DNA from: Psococerastis gibbosa | Lineage: Eukaryota > Arthropoda > Insecta > Psocodea > Psocidae | Direction: 5' to 3' | Length of the DNA stretch: 64,000 bases | NCBI GenBank assembly: GCA_963971405.1 | Contig: OZ020489.1 | Coordinates: 42,300,510 to 42,364,509 of the forward strand | In this document: positions 1 through 11,940 of the stretch, one piece after another | Layout: each line of letters opens with the position of its first letter | Numbering within the stretch: position 1 is the stretch's first letter | Made by a program: the position numbers and the translations under genes | The notes under the pieces: model-generated | The model's database searches: none | Seen by the model: only the letters and a program-made list of their open reading frames with translations | What the model was told of the DNA's origin: nothing

Positions 1-231
1 CATAGCTCGCTCAACTCGCAGCCCGATCCAACGTTAGTTGAGGAGTGCCGGGGCCGCGGTTGCACCAGCCGACCGCAGCCGACGGAGCACAGCGGGGGTC
101 GGGCGCGGTGCAACCGGCCCTGAATATGTAGGCCCCTATTATATGAAGGGGTCAAGCACCCTAGCCCCGTTCCAACACGTGGCGGGTCCCCAGCCAGCCA
201 ATGGCCGGCCAACCTCCCTATACGACCCTGC

Positions 232-1080
232 CTTGCCTTTGCTTGGCTATCTGAATCACCTTCCTACGCCGTTTCGTATATCCACTTGTTGCTTCACAGG
301 GTCGCTGACTTGGATTGAAGGTATGGGCCGATGGGCGGTTGAACGCTTGGAGTTCGGGAATGTTTTTTTTTTTTGCATTTAGGGAGGGGAGGAGCTTTTG
401 TAATTTTGGGAAAGAGGCTACTTGGCCTGCCTTCCTATACAATCCTGCATTGTCATTGACATAATTCATTCATTCATTCATTCAGTCTTTGCTTCGCTAT
501 CTGTATCACCTTCATACGCCGTTTCGTTTATCCACTTGTTGCTTCACAGGGTCGCTGACTTGGATTGAAGGTATGGGCCGAATGCCGATGGGCGGTTGAA
601 CGCTTGGAGTTCGGGAATGTTTTTTTTTTTTGCATTTAGGGAGGGGAGGAGTTTTTGTAATTTTGGGAAAGAGGCTCTTGGCCAGCCTTCCTATACGATC
701 CTGCATTGTCTTGGCTTCGCTATTTGAATCACCTTCATACGCTGTTCCGTATATATCCAGCACTTGAATTGGAGGTATGGTTGAACATTCGGAGCTCGGG
801 AATGTTTTTTTTTGTTTTTGTCTTTTTGGGAGAAGAGGCTATTTGGCCAGCCTCCCTATACGACCCTGCCTTGTCTTTGCTTGGCTATCTGAGTCACCTT
901 CCTACGCTGTTCCGTATATATCCACTTGTTGCTTCACAGGGTCGTTGACTTGGATTGAAGATATGGTTGAACGCTTGGCGTTCGGGAATGTTTTATTTTT
1001 GCATTTAGGGGAGGAAGTGTTTTTGTCCCTTTGGGGGTAGAATGTAAAAGCAATGTGGCCAGCCTCCCTAGTATAGCTTG
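232..1080. repeat. Tandem array of ~180-270 bp units
   Basis: Four or more diverged copies of one unit follow each other. Each holds the phrases 'cacttgttgcttcacagggt', 'gacttggattgaag', 'gaacgcttggagttcgggaa', a long T run, 'gcatttagggaggggagg' and 'cctatacgaccctgc'. Units differ by small internal deletions. The short open frames here are recurrences of the same unit and not genes. The first 230 bases are GC-rich with no recognisable feature. Confidence 0.8.
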
Positions 1081-1297
1081 GTTTAGAGTTCGACCTGTAA
1101 AAAGTTGGGCTTCACTATTGATTTTTTTCCAACCACACCAAACTTTTTCTTGGGCTTGGATTTATAAGTAGTCATGAAGAGGAATAAGTTAGTACTACTA
1201 GTAAATTCAAAGACAACCTAGTCAATTATTACTTTTAAAATAGTATTAAAAATCTACCGGCGAAATAGTGAATTAACCAATTTGTTTCTTGTTGTAG

Positions 1298-1368
1298 GTG
1301 CTGTATGCTGTCGTTATAATGTAGCTGAAGGGATGAATAGTGTCACCGCTGCTGCCATGGTCAATGCT
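1298..1368 (+). CDS. Possible internal exon of an unrecognised gene
   Basis: A 71-base segment lies between a good acceptor (a T-rich tract followed by TTGTAG) and a good donor (GCT/GTAAGT). Read with two leading bases from a phase-1 junction, it is open and encodes 23 residues beginning AVCCRYNVAEG and ending AAMVNA. The other frames contain stops or make no sensible junction. I do not recognise the protein. If real, it belongs to a + strand gene entering from the left of the window. The surrounding DNA is repeat-rich, so a chance match to the splice signals remains possible. Confidence 0.3.
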
Positions 1369-1726
1369 GTAAGTCCCATATTAATCTAAGATTGTGGTGC
1401 AGTAGCGGGTCTGGAAGGGGGTTGGGGCAACCGGTCACAAAAAAAAAGTTTTAAAAAAGGCAACTAGCTCGCACCTAATTATTTTTCCCCAGTGAGGGTT
1501 TCCTAGAGTCCCTTACTTAAACTTAAGAGTCTAAAGCAGGGTTTCATAATCTTTACGCAGCCACGGACCACTTTAAAATTATTTTCACATTCCACTTCCT
1601 AAGAAATTAATGAGAAGGTGGCTGCTGTTCGGCCTCATGGAGAACGTGAAATTGTGCGACTATCTATGAAAGTACACTTGTTTTTCTTCTTCATTCCCCC
1701 CCCCCTCTCCCTCCTCCTCCTCCCTC

Positions 1727-2260
1727 TTAGTGCCGCGTGTACAGCGTGAAGGGGTCACCCCGGACCCATTTCTTATACTCTACCGGTCGGACGCTAACCT
1801 CGGCTATTGTTTTTCCTCTTGCTCCGGCGAGTTGTTCGACTCTTTCCTCGAGGGTTGTCCTCGGTCTACCGATGGGTCTTTTTCTACCTTTTGGCCTTGC
1901 TTCCGCCAACTTCCGGTTTCCAACTTCTTGATGGGCTTTCGCCCGCTCGACAAAACTCCTCCAGCGATCTCGGGTTTGTACAACGCTGCACCATCTATGG
2001 ACTCCCAACTCGCGACGGTCAGTTTCCAACTTATCCTTCCAGCTTTTTTGAGAACGTCCCGCCAGTCGTCTTGCTGTCATGCTTGCGTTATACTCATCTT
2101 GTTTGGCATGCTGTCCTCGGACATTCTTACGACGTGCCGGCCAAGTCCCGACCATCTTAGGCGTTGCGATTTTATTATATCTTCTTCGTTATGTATTACG
2201 TCTATTTCGGCGTTGTTTCTTATACCATGCTTGTTCAATGCGGCACCTCCCACTCACTGT
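1727..2260 (-). pseudogene. LINE 3' remnant (C-terminal end of a reverse-transcriptase ORF)
   Basis: The minus strand has a 142-codon open frame containing the arginine-rich phrases SWKDKLETDRRELGVH and RDRWRSFVERAKAH, then IGRPRTTLEERVEQLAGARG. This resembles the tail of non-LTR retrotransposon ORF2 proteins, where a 'GRPRxRW..' stretch is followed by a 'DRxxWR' block. No RT catalytic motif is present, so only the 3' end survives. A related piece lies at 37353-37620 on the same strand and shares GRPRTTLE and the QLAGARGKT stretch. The neighbouring frames on the + strand are shadows. Confidence 0.5.
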
Positions 2261-2663
2261 TTACAATCTTAATGGCCATATACATCTTAGCGATTGCCTA
2301 AACCTGACAGAATGTAAACGCTTTCTGGTCTGATTGGAGCTGGCGATTGTTTGTGACGGTTGTTGAGTGGCTTTGCTATGTTAAGGTAAACCTGACCATA
2401 TCGAAGTTAAAATAGGACTTTTTGAGCTACCTGAGCTAAGGAAAGTTTATGCTGCGAAAAGAGTCAAAGTCCCGCATTAAGGAAGTATGTCTTGTGAAAC
2501 GGAGTACTGTAACAATTATACTCAGCAGGGCCAACAGAATGTGACAAGGCTAAAAAAGGTACCTCAAAATACTTAGTAAGAAATGGGCAATAATGTCCCT
2601 TTGGCCCGGGATCCTGTTGCGCCCCCCCCCCCCCCACCTGGGGATCCTGAACATGGCTTTACA

Positions 2664-3516
2664 CTATAAAGGACCGGTCCGAGTTTAGTCGAACATGCTT
2701 TCCAATTTATCAAAATTAGTACATAGAGAAAATGAGTAATTTCATCGTAAATAATTTTCCTACGGTTAAATTTCCGATATCTCGGGGGGGGGGGGGGGGG
2801 GGTGTCCATTTGACGTCACTCGTCACTGGTGACGCGGTAAATTCTAGATAGGTCAGACCAACACATTACCACACAGCAATACTGGCAGGGCACGCAATGC
2901 ATTTGAGCGTGAATTTTTTCAAAAAAAACATTTTTTTGTACAAAACCAAATACTTTTTTGGGAAAGCAACCTGTCCGGTTTCGTTACTCAATTTAACACC
3001 TAAAACATACCTGAAGGTAGAAATCATCGATAGAAAGGTGTCGCAGAAATTTTTTTTTTTTAGTCATTGTTAATTAAAATTTAGTCATTTTTATTTTTTT
3101 ACCCCCAGAAGCAAACTATCAAGGGGCAAGCGACCCCCCGCATTTTATCAACATTAACAACAACTACAATATATGTGAATTTAAAAGAAATCGTTGGAGC
3201 CGTTTCTGGGAAATAATTTTTTTAGACGTTTTTTTGAAGTATTTTGAAAATAAAAACCCCCCAAATTGAGTTAGCCCAAAATAAAAAAAATGTTCCCGAG
3301 GTATGATTTTTGTGAACCTACATGCCGAATTTCATAAAAATCGACCGAGTAGTTTGCCCGGAAATCGACGAACAGACAGACAGTCATTTCGTAAAAACCA
3401 CTTTTTTGGGTTCCTGGGACCTTAAAACGTGTAAATCCGTTGAAATCTCGGAATCGAAAATTTCGACCATCACTAAGCTTTCCTTGTACAACGTATAAAT
3501 TGGAAAGCAATAACGC
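2664..3516. repeat. ~850 bp dispersed repeat, copy 1
   Basis: It begins near 'accggtccgagtttagtcga' and ends near 'tcgaccatcactaagctttc', with a G run about 130 bp in. It recurs as copy 2 at 3577-4460 and at the end of the window from about 63308, with looser partial relatives at 21045-21430 and 27120-27580. A shared minus-strand frame reads FVDFRANYSVDF in copies 1 and 2. That could be a decayed retroelement tail, but no domain is recognisable. Confidence 0.75.
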
Positions 3517-3576
3517 CTACTTGTAGCTAATTCTGCTTATTGCTTAATGTTTATCCTGCGTTCATGTAGCCAGTGA

Positions 3577-4460
3577 TAAGAACCGGTCTGAGTTTACTCG
3601 AACATGCTTTCCAATTTATCAACATTAGTAGATCTTCTTCTTCTTCTTCTTCTTCAGCCAACGCCCGTCCTTGGCTGGTAGGCCATTTGACGCACATTAG
3701 TAGTTAGAGAATATGAGTAATTTCATGGTAAATAATTTTCCAGTGGCTAAATTTCCGTTATTTCGGGAGGGGGGGGGGTTGTCCACCTGACGTCACTGGA
3801 AGTGAGATAAATTCTAGAAAGGTCAGACCAACACATTAATTACCACACAGCAATAATTGCAGGGCACGCAATGCATTTGAGCGCGAATTTTCTAACATTT
3901 TTTCAAAAAATATTTTTATGTGCAAAGCCAAATATTTTTTGGGAAAGCAACCTATCCGATTTCGTTACTCAATTTAACACCTGAAACATACCTGAAGGTA
4001 GAAATCATCGATAGAAAGGTGTCGCAGAAAAATTATTTTTTAGTCACTTTTCATTAAAATTTAGTTTTTTACCCCCAGAAGCAAACTATCAAGGGGCAAG
4101 CGACCCCCCGCATTTTATCAGCATTAACAACAACTACAATACATGTGAATTTAAAAGAAATCGTTGGAGCCGTTTTTGGGAAATAATTTTTTTAGACGTT
4201 TTTTTGAAGTTTTTGAAAATACAAACCCCCCAAATTGAGTTAGCCCAAAATAAAAAAATATGAATGGTCCCGATGATTTTTGTGAACCTTCATGCCGAAT
4301 TTCATCAAAATCGACCGAGTAGTTTGCCCGGAAATCGACGAACAGAGACAGACATTTCGTAAAAACCACTTTTTTGGGTTCCGGGGACCTTAAAACGTGT
4401 AAATCCGTTGAAATCTCGGAATCGAAAATTTCGACCGTCACAAAGCTTTCCTTATACTAC
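3577..4460. repeat. ~850 bp dispersed repeat, copy 2 (direct orientation)
   Basis: Closely similar to 2664-3516 along its whole length and in the same orientation, about 900 bp downstream. Compared with copy 1 it carries an extra ~60 bp with a (TTC)n tract around 3635-3690, ending in a segment with 'agccaacgcccgtccttggc'. The sequence 'cacattagtag' reappears on the far side, which suggests a small insertion with a duplicated target. Confidence 0.75.
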
Positions 4461-5985
4461 GTGTAAATTGGAAAACAAAAATATGTTACTATATACTCGT
4501 ACTAACTATACTATACATTTTTAACTAGGAAAAACCTGTCTCCCCGACCGAATTCCGGTTGGGATCTGCATTAGCAAATTCTTCAGCAAATTCTTCATTG
4601 ATGTCTTCAATTCGTGCTTTTACACTTGTGCCAAAAATTTGGGCACTTCTTTAGTTGAAAGTTCTTTTTTAAGGAAAACTTACTTATCTGAATACTAGTC
4701 TATATATATAGTCCAGTAAATAAGTACTTTTCCTCGGAAAGTTCCGTTGGCCCCGAATCAAGGGCGAATCCAGCGGAAAATTTAAAGGGGGGGGGGGTCA
4801 CAAGCTTTTTGTAAGTTTAATAGGTAATTTTTTTGTTGAAAAGTTGATTTTTTTTCAATTTTTTTCTACTAGGTACCTTATGAATTTACTCATTTAGGAA
4901 GGGGGGGGGGTCATGAATCCCCCCCCGTGGATCCCCCACTGCCTCGAATTAACATGTACTACAGTATTTATGATACGCGCGCTGAAAAAAGTATTCCTCG
5001 ATTCAGTGCTTTGTGATAGGGAAAAGCTAGGCGTCCGAAATGTAACCCTAGGGCCATTATTTGCTAAGGAACTATTGCAGTGCCTACCCAAATTGATAAA
5101 TCGGAAGCATGTACCGGTTCTTTATTAAGCGGGTTAGTATGCAGGTGCAATACGATTTTCTTTTAAGTACAATTTCCTCACAGGTAGGATGTTAGCTAGT
5201 TTTTAAATTTCAGCACAGGGAAATTTATTTGGTTTCCCGTGTATAATTTTAAGAATACGTTTTTGAACAACTTGGAACCTTTGTATTTTTGTTTTGTGTT
5301 ATATTTCTTTTTGTTACATTCTCCCTTTTATCCTGTCTATAGTATAGATTCGAACTTCGACATTAGTCCTTGGACTAAAGGTCGTGTTGTTTTTTTACGT
5401 TCTTTGTCCTGTCATACAGTTCGAAAGGCCACAGCATTTTTTTATTTGTTTTGTGACGTTAATGACCATATACACATATATACCATATATACATAATGTT
5501 GCAGACCACTCGAACACCCCATTGTTATCGGTTATAATGAAAATGTTTAAAACGCGGTTAAAAATTCGGGATCTTACTATATTTTGTTACCATTCATTTT
5601 TCGGGAGACCGGAAAGGGGCGATTTACCAGTTGGAATAGATGGTATCTCGGAATTATTTAATGTTAAGACATGTCATGTTACGAATCAAATGAAAGCTCT
5701 GTTTGAGACCTTTAATGTGGTATGCTAATTAGGAACCTACACCGTAAGGCTCAGGTTTAAACAGCCCAAACGTCTAAGTTAAAGTTTTGCCTTTTATTTA
5801 GGTATTCTTAATGGAAGTATGACTTGCCGGAGTTATTGTCAAGTGAAAATTTCGTGAACCTCACTTCACAAGGTACGCGTGCCAGGTATTTTCTGACTTT
5901 ATCAAGATAAGACATGTTGCAGATTAAATAAATTAAAATTTTCTTTCATTTGACATACGTTATAGGCATTTCTTCATCATTTTTC
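4461..5985. other. Intergenic DNA with one G-run MITE-like segment; no gene seen
   Basis: About 4745-4945 is a G/C-run element: 'gaatccagcgg' followed by a G run on the left, and a C run followed by 'ggatcccccactgc' on the right. The rest is AT-rich. The open frames at 5239-5728 have no recognisable domain and no splice context I trust. Confidence 0.5.
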
Positions 5986-6114
5986 GGGGCGGTGGAGGGG
6001 GGGGGGCGTCTGTAGCGTAGCCTGATTTTTTTTTGGAGGGGTCCAGTTTTCATGCGACATCAATGCATTATGTTTGCTTCCGATAGGTTTTCGAATGGGG
6101 TGTATTGGCGTAAA

Positions 6115-7260
6115 TGCCCAAAATTTCTGGGGGAGGGGGCTTTAGGACCCCAAGACTATGATCCCCCAGAGAAAAAAAATGAGGCTTTGCGCATTTTATA
6201 CCCGGGAGAAAAGGGCGCCAGAAGGTCTCCCCAGGAGAAAAAAATTGATAAATAGGCTCAAATTAGTGAGGTTTTACGCATAATATACCCTGGAGAATGG
6301 GGGGTCCGGGGGTCTCCCCCGGAGAGAAAAATTGATAAATAGATCCAAATTAGTGAGGTTTTACCCATTTTGCAAGCAGTACAGTTGAAATTTTACTCAT
6401 GAATAAACCTGCCACTGAGGAGGGCCCGTGGGCCTCGCCCGAAGAAAAGGTTTGAAGAAATAGGTCAATTTTTCATGTAAAATAAGCATACAAAGAAATA
6501 ATTAATTTCCCTTTCTTTATTGTGGATACGCACCATTCGCCTCCGTAATGTCCTTGCCACCAGAAATCCTGGGGGGCTACTGGTCCTCCTGAGGGAAGCC
6601 CCCCAGGACCCCCTATTTACGCCAATGATGGTGTTTCATTTGGCGCTCCCCCCGTATTTTCGTAAAATAGTAGAAAAAGAGGAAAGCCTCTCTCATGGAC
6701 GTACGCTTCTTCTAATTAGGGGCATGATCTTAATTTCCCCACCAGACGGGTCAGGAGGCTGAAGGGGGTCCGGGGGTCTCCCCCGGGTGGGTTTCGAAAA
6801 AAATTGGCTGCAATTGTGGAGTTTTACACATTTTGATGTATATACTGTGCGTCTTGTAACGTATTCTAATAAGTTTTAGGCTTTACAGCCAAATAATATT
6901 AGACCTACTGCAAGGAAGGGGGGGTCCGGGGGGTCTCCCCTGGGGAATTATTTTGAAGTAGAATAGGCCCGAAATAGTGGAATTGGAAAGCAGTTATGTT
7001 TATATTTTACATGGGAAAATATTACAGCTAACAAGGGGGGCCCGGGGGCTCCCTCGGGAAATGTTTTTTTAAAAGATATGCGTGAAATAGTTTGTCAGCA
7101 AAAAATTGTATCTGGCAGACGATTAATTTATTAATAAAACTGGAAACAGGGGGACAGGGGTCTCTCCGGAGAATTAAAGAAATATCTGAATTTTTTTTCA
7201 AAATTTGGGGGGGGGGTCCGGACCCCGCTGACCCCCCCCCCCCTTGGCTACGCCACTGGG
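6115..7260. repeat. Degenerate G-rich tandem array, locus 1
   Basis: About ten imperfect repeats of an ~100 bp unit. Each has a 'ggtccgggggtctcccc' block, an A-rich spacer, then phrases such as 'aaataggctgaaatagtg' and 'ttttacgcattttg'. The unit recurs in the array at 14600-15400 and more weakly at 58100-58780. The right end runs into a G/C block followed by 'ggctacgccactgggg', the typical end of an arthropod hAT-like MITE, so the array may be the interior of a non-autonomous element. Confidence 0.65.
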
Positions 7261-7614
7261 GGGCGTGGACCTTTGAGCGAATCGATTCCTAATCATAAGG
7301 CACATGAAAATGGTTATTATGACAAATAACAGACCGCTGATGAGGGCAGTAAAAGTGAATTCTGATTGGCGATTTACCTTTAACTGTAAAAAATTGACGA
7401 CGGTCCTTAACCAAATGTTGATATACAGGTACATACAGTATAGAAATCGGGCAAAATTAAAGTAAATTAATATTTTGTTTGCCAAATGTCGAAGCGTAAG
7501 AGAACAGCGGTCCTTTTTTTATCTGTATGAAATATAAAAAGTAAAAAAAAGTAAATTCGTGTCGGGGTGGTACTACCCGTGGTACAGGAGTTTTCAGGTT
7601 GCATCAACAGCCTC

Positions 7615-7800
7615 CTGTTTAACCTATCGACAGTCAGGGAAGACTGCCGGGACCGCCGGCTTTACATGCCCTCCGAAGCATGGAAGTCAGAAGATAAATA
7701 ATTGTACCACTAGAAAATTTTGGCATTCGGGTGGGACTCGAACCAGTCACCTTCTGGATGATAGTCCGAGTCGTTACCTCTACGCCATTCTGACTACAAT
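7615..7800 (-). repeat. tRNA-derived SINE copy (minus, diverged)
   Basis: Reading the minus strand, a Pol III box-B-like GGTTCGAGTCC lies inside a tRNA-like head. It is followed by the body signature shared with the copies at 26769 and 43077: 'gcttcggagggcatgtaaag' and a C/G-rich 'gcaggcggtcc' relative. A short insertion separates head and body here. Confidence 0.6.
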
Positions 7801-7867
7801 GGGGCATGAAATATGAATGAAGGTTATTATGAAAATATTTCAAAACATCTCATTTATTAGTCAGATA

Positions 7868-8056
7868 CAAGGCCGTAGCAAGGATTTTTTCTCGGGGGGG
7901 GGGGGGGTTCAGAAATTTCATTGGTTATTACATAGTACTTTCTATTTTTCCCCTCAAAATCCGATTCTATCTAGTGTCAAACCATTTCATTTCGGGGGGG
8001 GGGGGGGGGGTTTTAACCCCCCATGAACCACCCCCCCCCCCTTGGTTACGGCCTTG
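7868..8056. mobile_element. hAT-like MITE with G/C runs
   Basis: The ends are inverted repeats (CAAGGCCGTAGC... and ...TTACGGCCTTG). They are flanked by GTCAGATA on the left and GTCAGATG on the right, an 8-bp target duplication with one mismatch, as expected for hAT insertions. It is about 189 bp long with no coding capacity. Long G and C runs near the ends can pair with each other. A related copy in inverted orientation lies at 38774-38949. Confidence 0.75.
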
Positions 8057-8338
8057 GTCAGATGATGATCAACTCAAAACCTGATTTGGGTGCGTTTGGT
8101 AGCAACAGTTTCTTTCCAAACTCAAATAATCTCATAAATTGACAACGGTCCCCCTGCAAAGACGTTCCCTCTTTCAAAGGGACCGAACCGGGAACTTTGT
8201 TTTCATTACGCATCGAAAGTACAGGACGACCCCCGGCACCTACTGCATGGACAGGTTGCTGGGCGCAGCCACCTGGGGTCTAGAAAGAGCTTTCTCAACT
8301 AGACCACACGGTCAGACGGAACAGCAAGCCGCAACCGG

Positions 8339-8960
8339 ATCGATAGATGGAAGGACTAAACTCCATACTAAACGCAAATATCGAAGGAGAAATTGCTCCT
8401 GGACCCAGATGGGGTGCACCTGATGGCGGAGCCTTAAGTGGCCACACGATGCCACACGTCGCTGTGCAAGAGGGTGATGGCAGAAAAGCAAATAGCCAGA
8501 AGAATAGGAGGAGGAAAACCTTTCGCTGGAGGGTAGGGTTCGATAGGGGGGGTCGATAGATGGAAGGAATAAACTCCTGACCATGGCAACGCAAATATCG
8601 AGGAAGAAATGCTCCTGTAGCCCGATGGGGTGCACCTGATGGCGGAGCCTTAAGTGGCCACACGATGCCACACGTCGCTGTGCAAGAGGGTGATGGCAGA
8701 AAAGCAAATAGCCAGAAGAATAGGAGGAGGAAAACCTTTCGCTGGAGGGTAGGGTTCGATAGGGGGGTCGATAGATGGAAGGAATAAACTCCTGACCAAG
8801 GCAACGCAAATATCGAGGAAGAAATTGCTCCTGGAGCCAGATGGGGTGCACCTGATGGCGGAGCTTTAATAGGTTACACGTCCCTGTGTAGGTGGGGGCT
8901 GGCAGTAAAGCTAACAGCCAGAAGAAGAGGAAGATAAACAACTTTCGCTGGAGGGTAGGG
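8339..8960. repeat. Tandem repeat, three units of ~215 bp
   Basis: Units start at 8339, 8553 and 8768 with 'tcgatagatggaagga'. They share 'ggggtgcacctgatggcgga', 'ccacacgtcgctgtgcaaga' and 'acctttcgctggagggtagg'. The first two are nearly identical, and the third is more diverged. The minus-strand open frames of 169 and 209 codons are products of the repeat and have no known domain. Confidence 0.9.
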
Positions 8961-9316
8961 GTGCCCTGGCTTCATGCATGTAGCAGTAAATAGCAACTGA
9001 ATTAGGGAAGTAGCCGCAGCCTCAAGGTATTTTTCGCTGTGGCGGCATTGCCAGAAAAATCAAGCCTCCCCAGCTTCTACTGCGGAGGGTGGTATTGAGT
9101 AGAACGGTTAGTTTGTTAATGAATTGGCTACTAGGCTGGGAAGAACAGCAACCCCCAGTGAATTGACAACCGCCCCCCCCCCCCCATCAAATTGACAACT
9201 GTCCCGTTATTTTTTTAAACACATAAATTACAATGAAAATGCCGAAGTTAATCCAGAGATCCACCCTTGGAGGGCAGCTGGAAGGTGTCCGAAATCGGTG
9301 TTAGTTATGGCCACAT

Positions 9317-9498
9317 CAGGCCCGTACCCAACGGGGGGGGGGGGCCAGGGGGGCCATGGCCCCCCTAAATTTGATAAAAAGTAATAAATAATGTAAGAGT
9401 TTTAGCTAAAACTACTAAAATCACTACGGATGTACCTACCAATTTTTTAAATTTATGTTCTTGCCCCTCCCCCAAATTAAATCCTGGGTACGGGCCTG
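9317..9498. mobile_element. hAT-like MITE with perfect 8-bp target duplication
   Basis: The termini are CAGGCCCGTACCCA and TGGGTACGGGCCTG, perfect inverted complements. The element is flanked on both sides by GGCCACAT (9309-9316 and 9499-9506), a perfect 8-bp duplication. It is 182 bp with an AT-rich core and G/C runs near the ends. The flanks ('ggccacat...aaaatgtagagg') match a repeat seen uninterrupted near 40373, so the MITE sits inside an older repeat. Confidence 0.85.
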
Positions 9499-10271
9499 GG
9501 CCACATACGAGTAATAATATACATCAAAATGTAGAGGGATATTTCTTCTAAAGGATGCGGCATTTTTTATAGCTCTGCCTATGGATGTAGTAGTAGTATG
9601 GTTGGACACAGTCCCAGGCCACGGTGTGGGCCCATAGGACAGTGGACCTCCTGATTATAGTGGATTCCGAACCACTTGGGAAACACAGTGAACTCACACG
9701 ATTAGTTCGGAGGTGACCAGGACAAGTCCTACCATGTTTCCCTACCGGCACTGTGCACACGACCGAGTTATCTGCAGCTTTGAACCTGCTCTGGACCGCT
9801 GGATTCAACTTGGTATGGCGGCCGGCTCCTGCCTATGGATACTTCCTGTGAAGTTCTACTTTGTATAAAAAAAAGTGAAGTGGTGCTGTCCGGTTCTGTT
9901 TAAAAAATAATAATTGAAAGCAATGCGGGGACGGTTAAAAACTCCCCCACTACCCTTGACATACTTGAATTGTTTTTTTTTTAGTAGTTGAACTCTAGAT
10001 AAGTGCAAGGCTGATAAAAAAAAACTAGCAGCGTGGCCTCTTATTGGTCGCTCGTCGCTCGCCACCCTCAAGTCTGACTCCACGTTTGTCGTTTGTACTC
10101 AAGCAGTCGACTCTCACCCGGCACCCGCGTAGTACACACACCCCCTATTCAGGTGCCACGATTTTAAAAAAAATACCCGCTTTAATTTTCTTGAATTTTG
10201 TATGATTAGTTTTGTATAAGTGTAAATTTGTATTTTATATGATTTTCCCACGGCTTCTTCCGATCATCAGA

Positions 10272-10307
10272 ATGTCGTCAGATGTAAGAGGGCATTCCAC
10301 TAAAGAT
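10272..10307 (+). CDS. Candidate short upstream coding exon (possibly ttk 5' exon)
   Basis: An ATG opens 12 codons (MSSDVRGHSTKD) that end exactly at GAT/GTAAGT, a near-consensus donor. A second GAT/GTAAG donor lies after codon 4. Upstream, 10035-10140 is comparatively GC-rich and could hold a promoter. If the exon were spliced to the acceptor at 21686, phase 0 would be kept and the frame would run straight into the tramtrack BTB exon without a stop. This is inference: the gap is 11 kb and no transcript evidence is available. The flanks, 9840-10270 and 10310-11500, hold nothing else I can identify. Confidence 0.25.
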
Positions 10308-11519
10308 GTAAGTTTGATTTTTTTTTTTCTGTAAGTAATTGTACAATATTAGGGATATTTATTGTTATGGATACAGCTCGTTTTAGAACATTTTATTTAA
10401 AGGAACTATTTATTGACGTATCTCTCTATTGCTGACTGCGTACGATCCGTGGAACTGGACGGTGTGATTGCCCCCCCCCCCCCCCACAATACCCTCTCGG
10501 GTGACTATTTATATTTTAATTTATTATTTTCAATATATTGCAATTTGTGACACGGTCGATCCGGCTCTGGCTGGTCAGGGGCCAATAATTGTATTGCATT
10601 ATAACCTTCTCAGAATTTTACAATGCCGGTGCTCACAAAGGATAAGTTTTAGGAACGATTTAATTAAACCGAGCATGAGAATGATTGGCGTATTCCTGTC
10701 AGTGTTCTAAAGAAAGTGGAGAAACCTTAGGTATACATTTGCAGTTTCGTAAGTAAGCAATATATTACATTGTATATATTTTACATTTATAAAGTCAACC
10801 CCAGCCCGTAGTATTCTAATAGGGGCTTGGTTTACCCTAAGGAAAAGTAGGAAACTGAGGGAAAATAGAACAATAGAACTCCAGTTTTTCTACGTAGAAA
10901 GATAATGCCACGAAGAAACGCGTTTCTCTAATATTCCCACTTTACCAAACCGGTAGGTTGGGGAACTGCACTCGGGGAATCGAAAACGGCCATATTTGTT
11001 GTTGTTTTGCTTTTGAATTTTATTTTTATTTAATTTAAAAAATTAACTCGACGGCAGAAATTAATAAAAAAAAAGTAAACATCTGGCAAGAGGTGGACTA
11101 CAGCAGATGTTCATTAGTTAATAGCCAAAGGCAAAGAAACTTTAGTAAGTTAGGTTAGGTTGGCGGAGGTACCCTCACGCTTAACTAATTCTCTATTTTC
11201 CCATTTTCCCTTTCCTGCCAACACAAGTAAATACCCCTATTAGAGACTTGGGTAAAGTTAATTGCAAATTTTCATTACTTACAGTCAGGATAATTATATA
11301 TTTTATTATTTATATTTATTTATTTATTATATTATGTATTATAATAAGAAAAACACAAATGTTAAAAAAAAAGTGCCCGCAGAACCTTGTTTTCGGCACT
11401 TTGCGGATCAAGAAGGGTGAGATACATGGTACACTATACTGCTTATCTTGAAAATATCATGGAGAGATAATATAATATAACAAACGAAGACGTGCTCCTT
11501 TAGAATAAACGAAAATAAA

Positions 11520-11940
11520 TCTAATATTGTCGCCATTTCAACAAGAAGAGGCAAATGGATGGGGCATATTCTCAGACATGAATTGGACTCATGGGTATGG
11601 TGAAAGGCACCAATTCAAGAGGATGACGGAGGAAGGAGTACCTGGATGATGTCAAGAAGGACCTAGGACGCGACACTTAGCTTGTGCTAAAAAGGACCTC
11701 ACAAGATAGACAAGAGTGGCGAAGGAGATTGAAACATTGGCTGCAAACCAATCGATTGTTGAAACTGCAGAAGAAGCTGATTTCTCTCGGCCCGATCCGA
11801 ATCCAGGAGGACCTCCTTCGAGTTCGCGTCGAGGCAGCGGATTGAATAGCGGCTGCTGAGGATTGACAAAGATGGAGGGAAATTGTCAGAGCGGCCAAAA
11901 GTCCCCCTGGGCTGATCGCGCCTAATTAAGTCAAGTTAAG
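11520..11940 (+). pseudogene. LINE 3' remnant (reverse-transcriptase ORF tail)
   Basis: Frames on the + strand contain GKWMGHILRHE followed, after stops and frame changes, by DRQEWRRRLKHWLQTNR. This matches the C-terminal tail of endonuclease/RT non-LTR elements ('W.GHILR' then 'DR..WR'). It is riddled with stops. A minus-strand relative lies at 41815-42003. Confidence 0.55.

Noticed and set aside
3630..3660. CRISPR-like or regulatory array at the (TTC)n tract
   Set aside because: It is a simple microsatellite inside a repeat copy. There are no spacers and the genome is eukaryotic.
8295..8941. Overlapping minus-strand open frames of 169 and 209 codons
   Set aside because: They cover the 215 bp tandem repeat. 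The peptide repeats with the DNA period, two frames are open at once, and no domain or start context is present.
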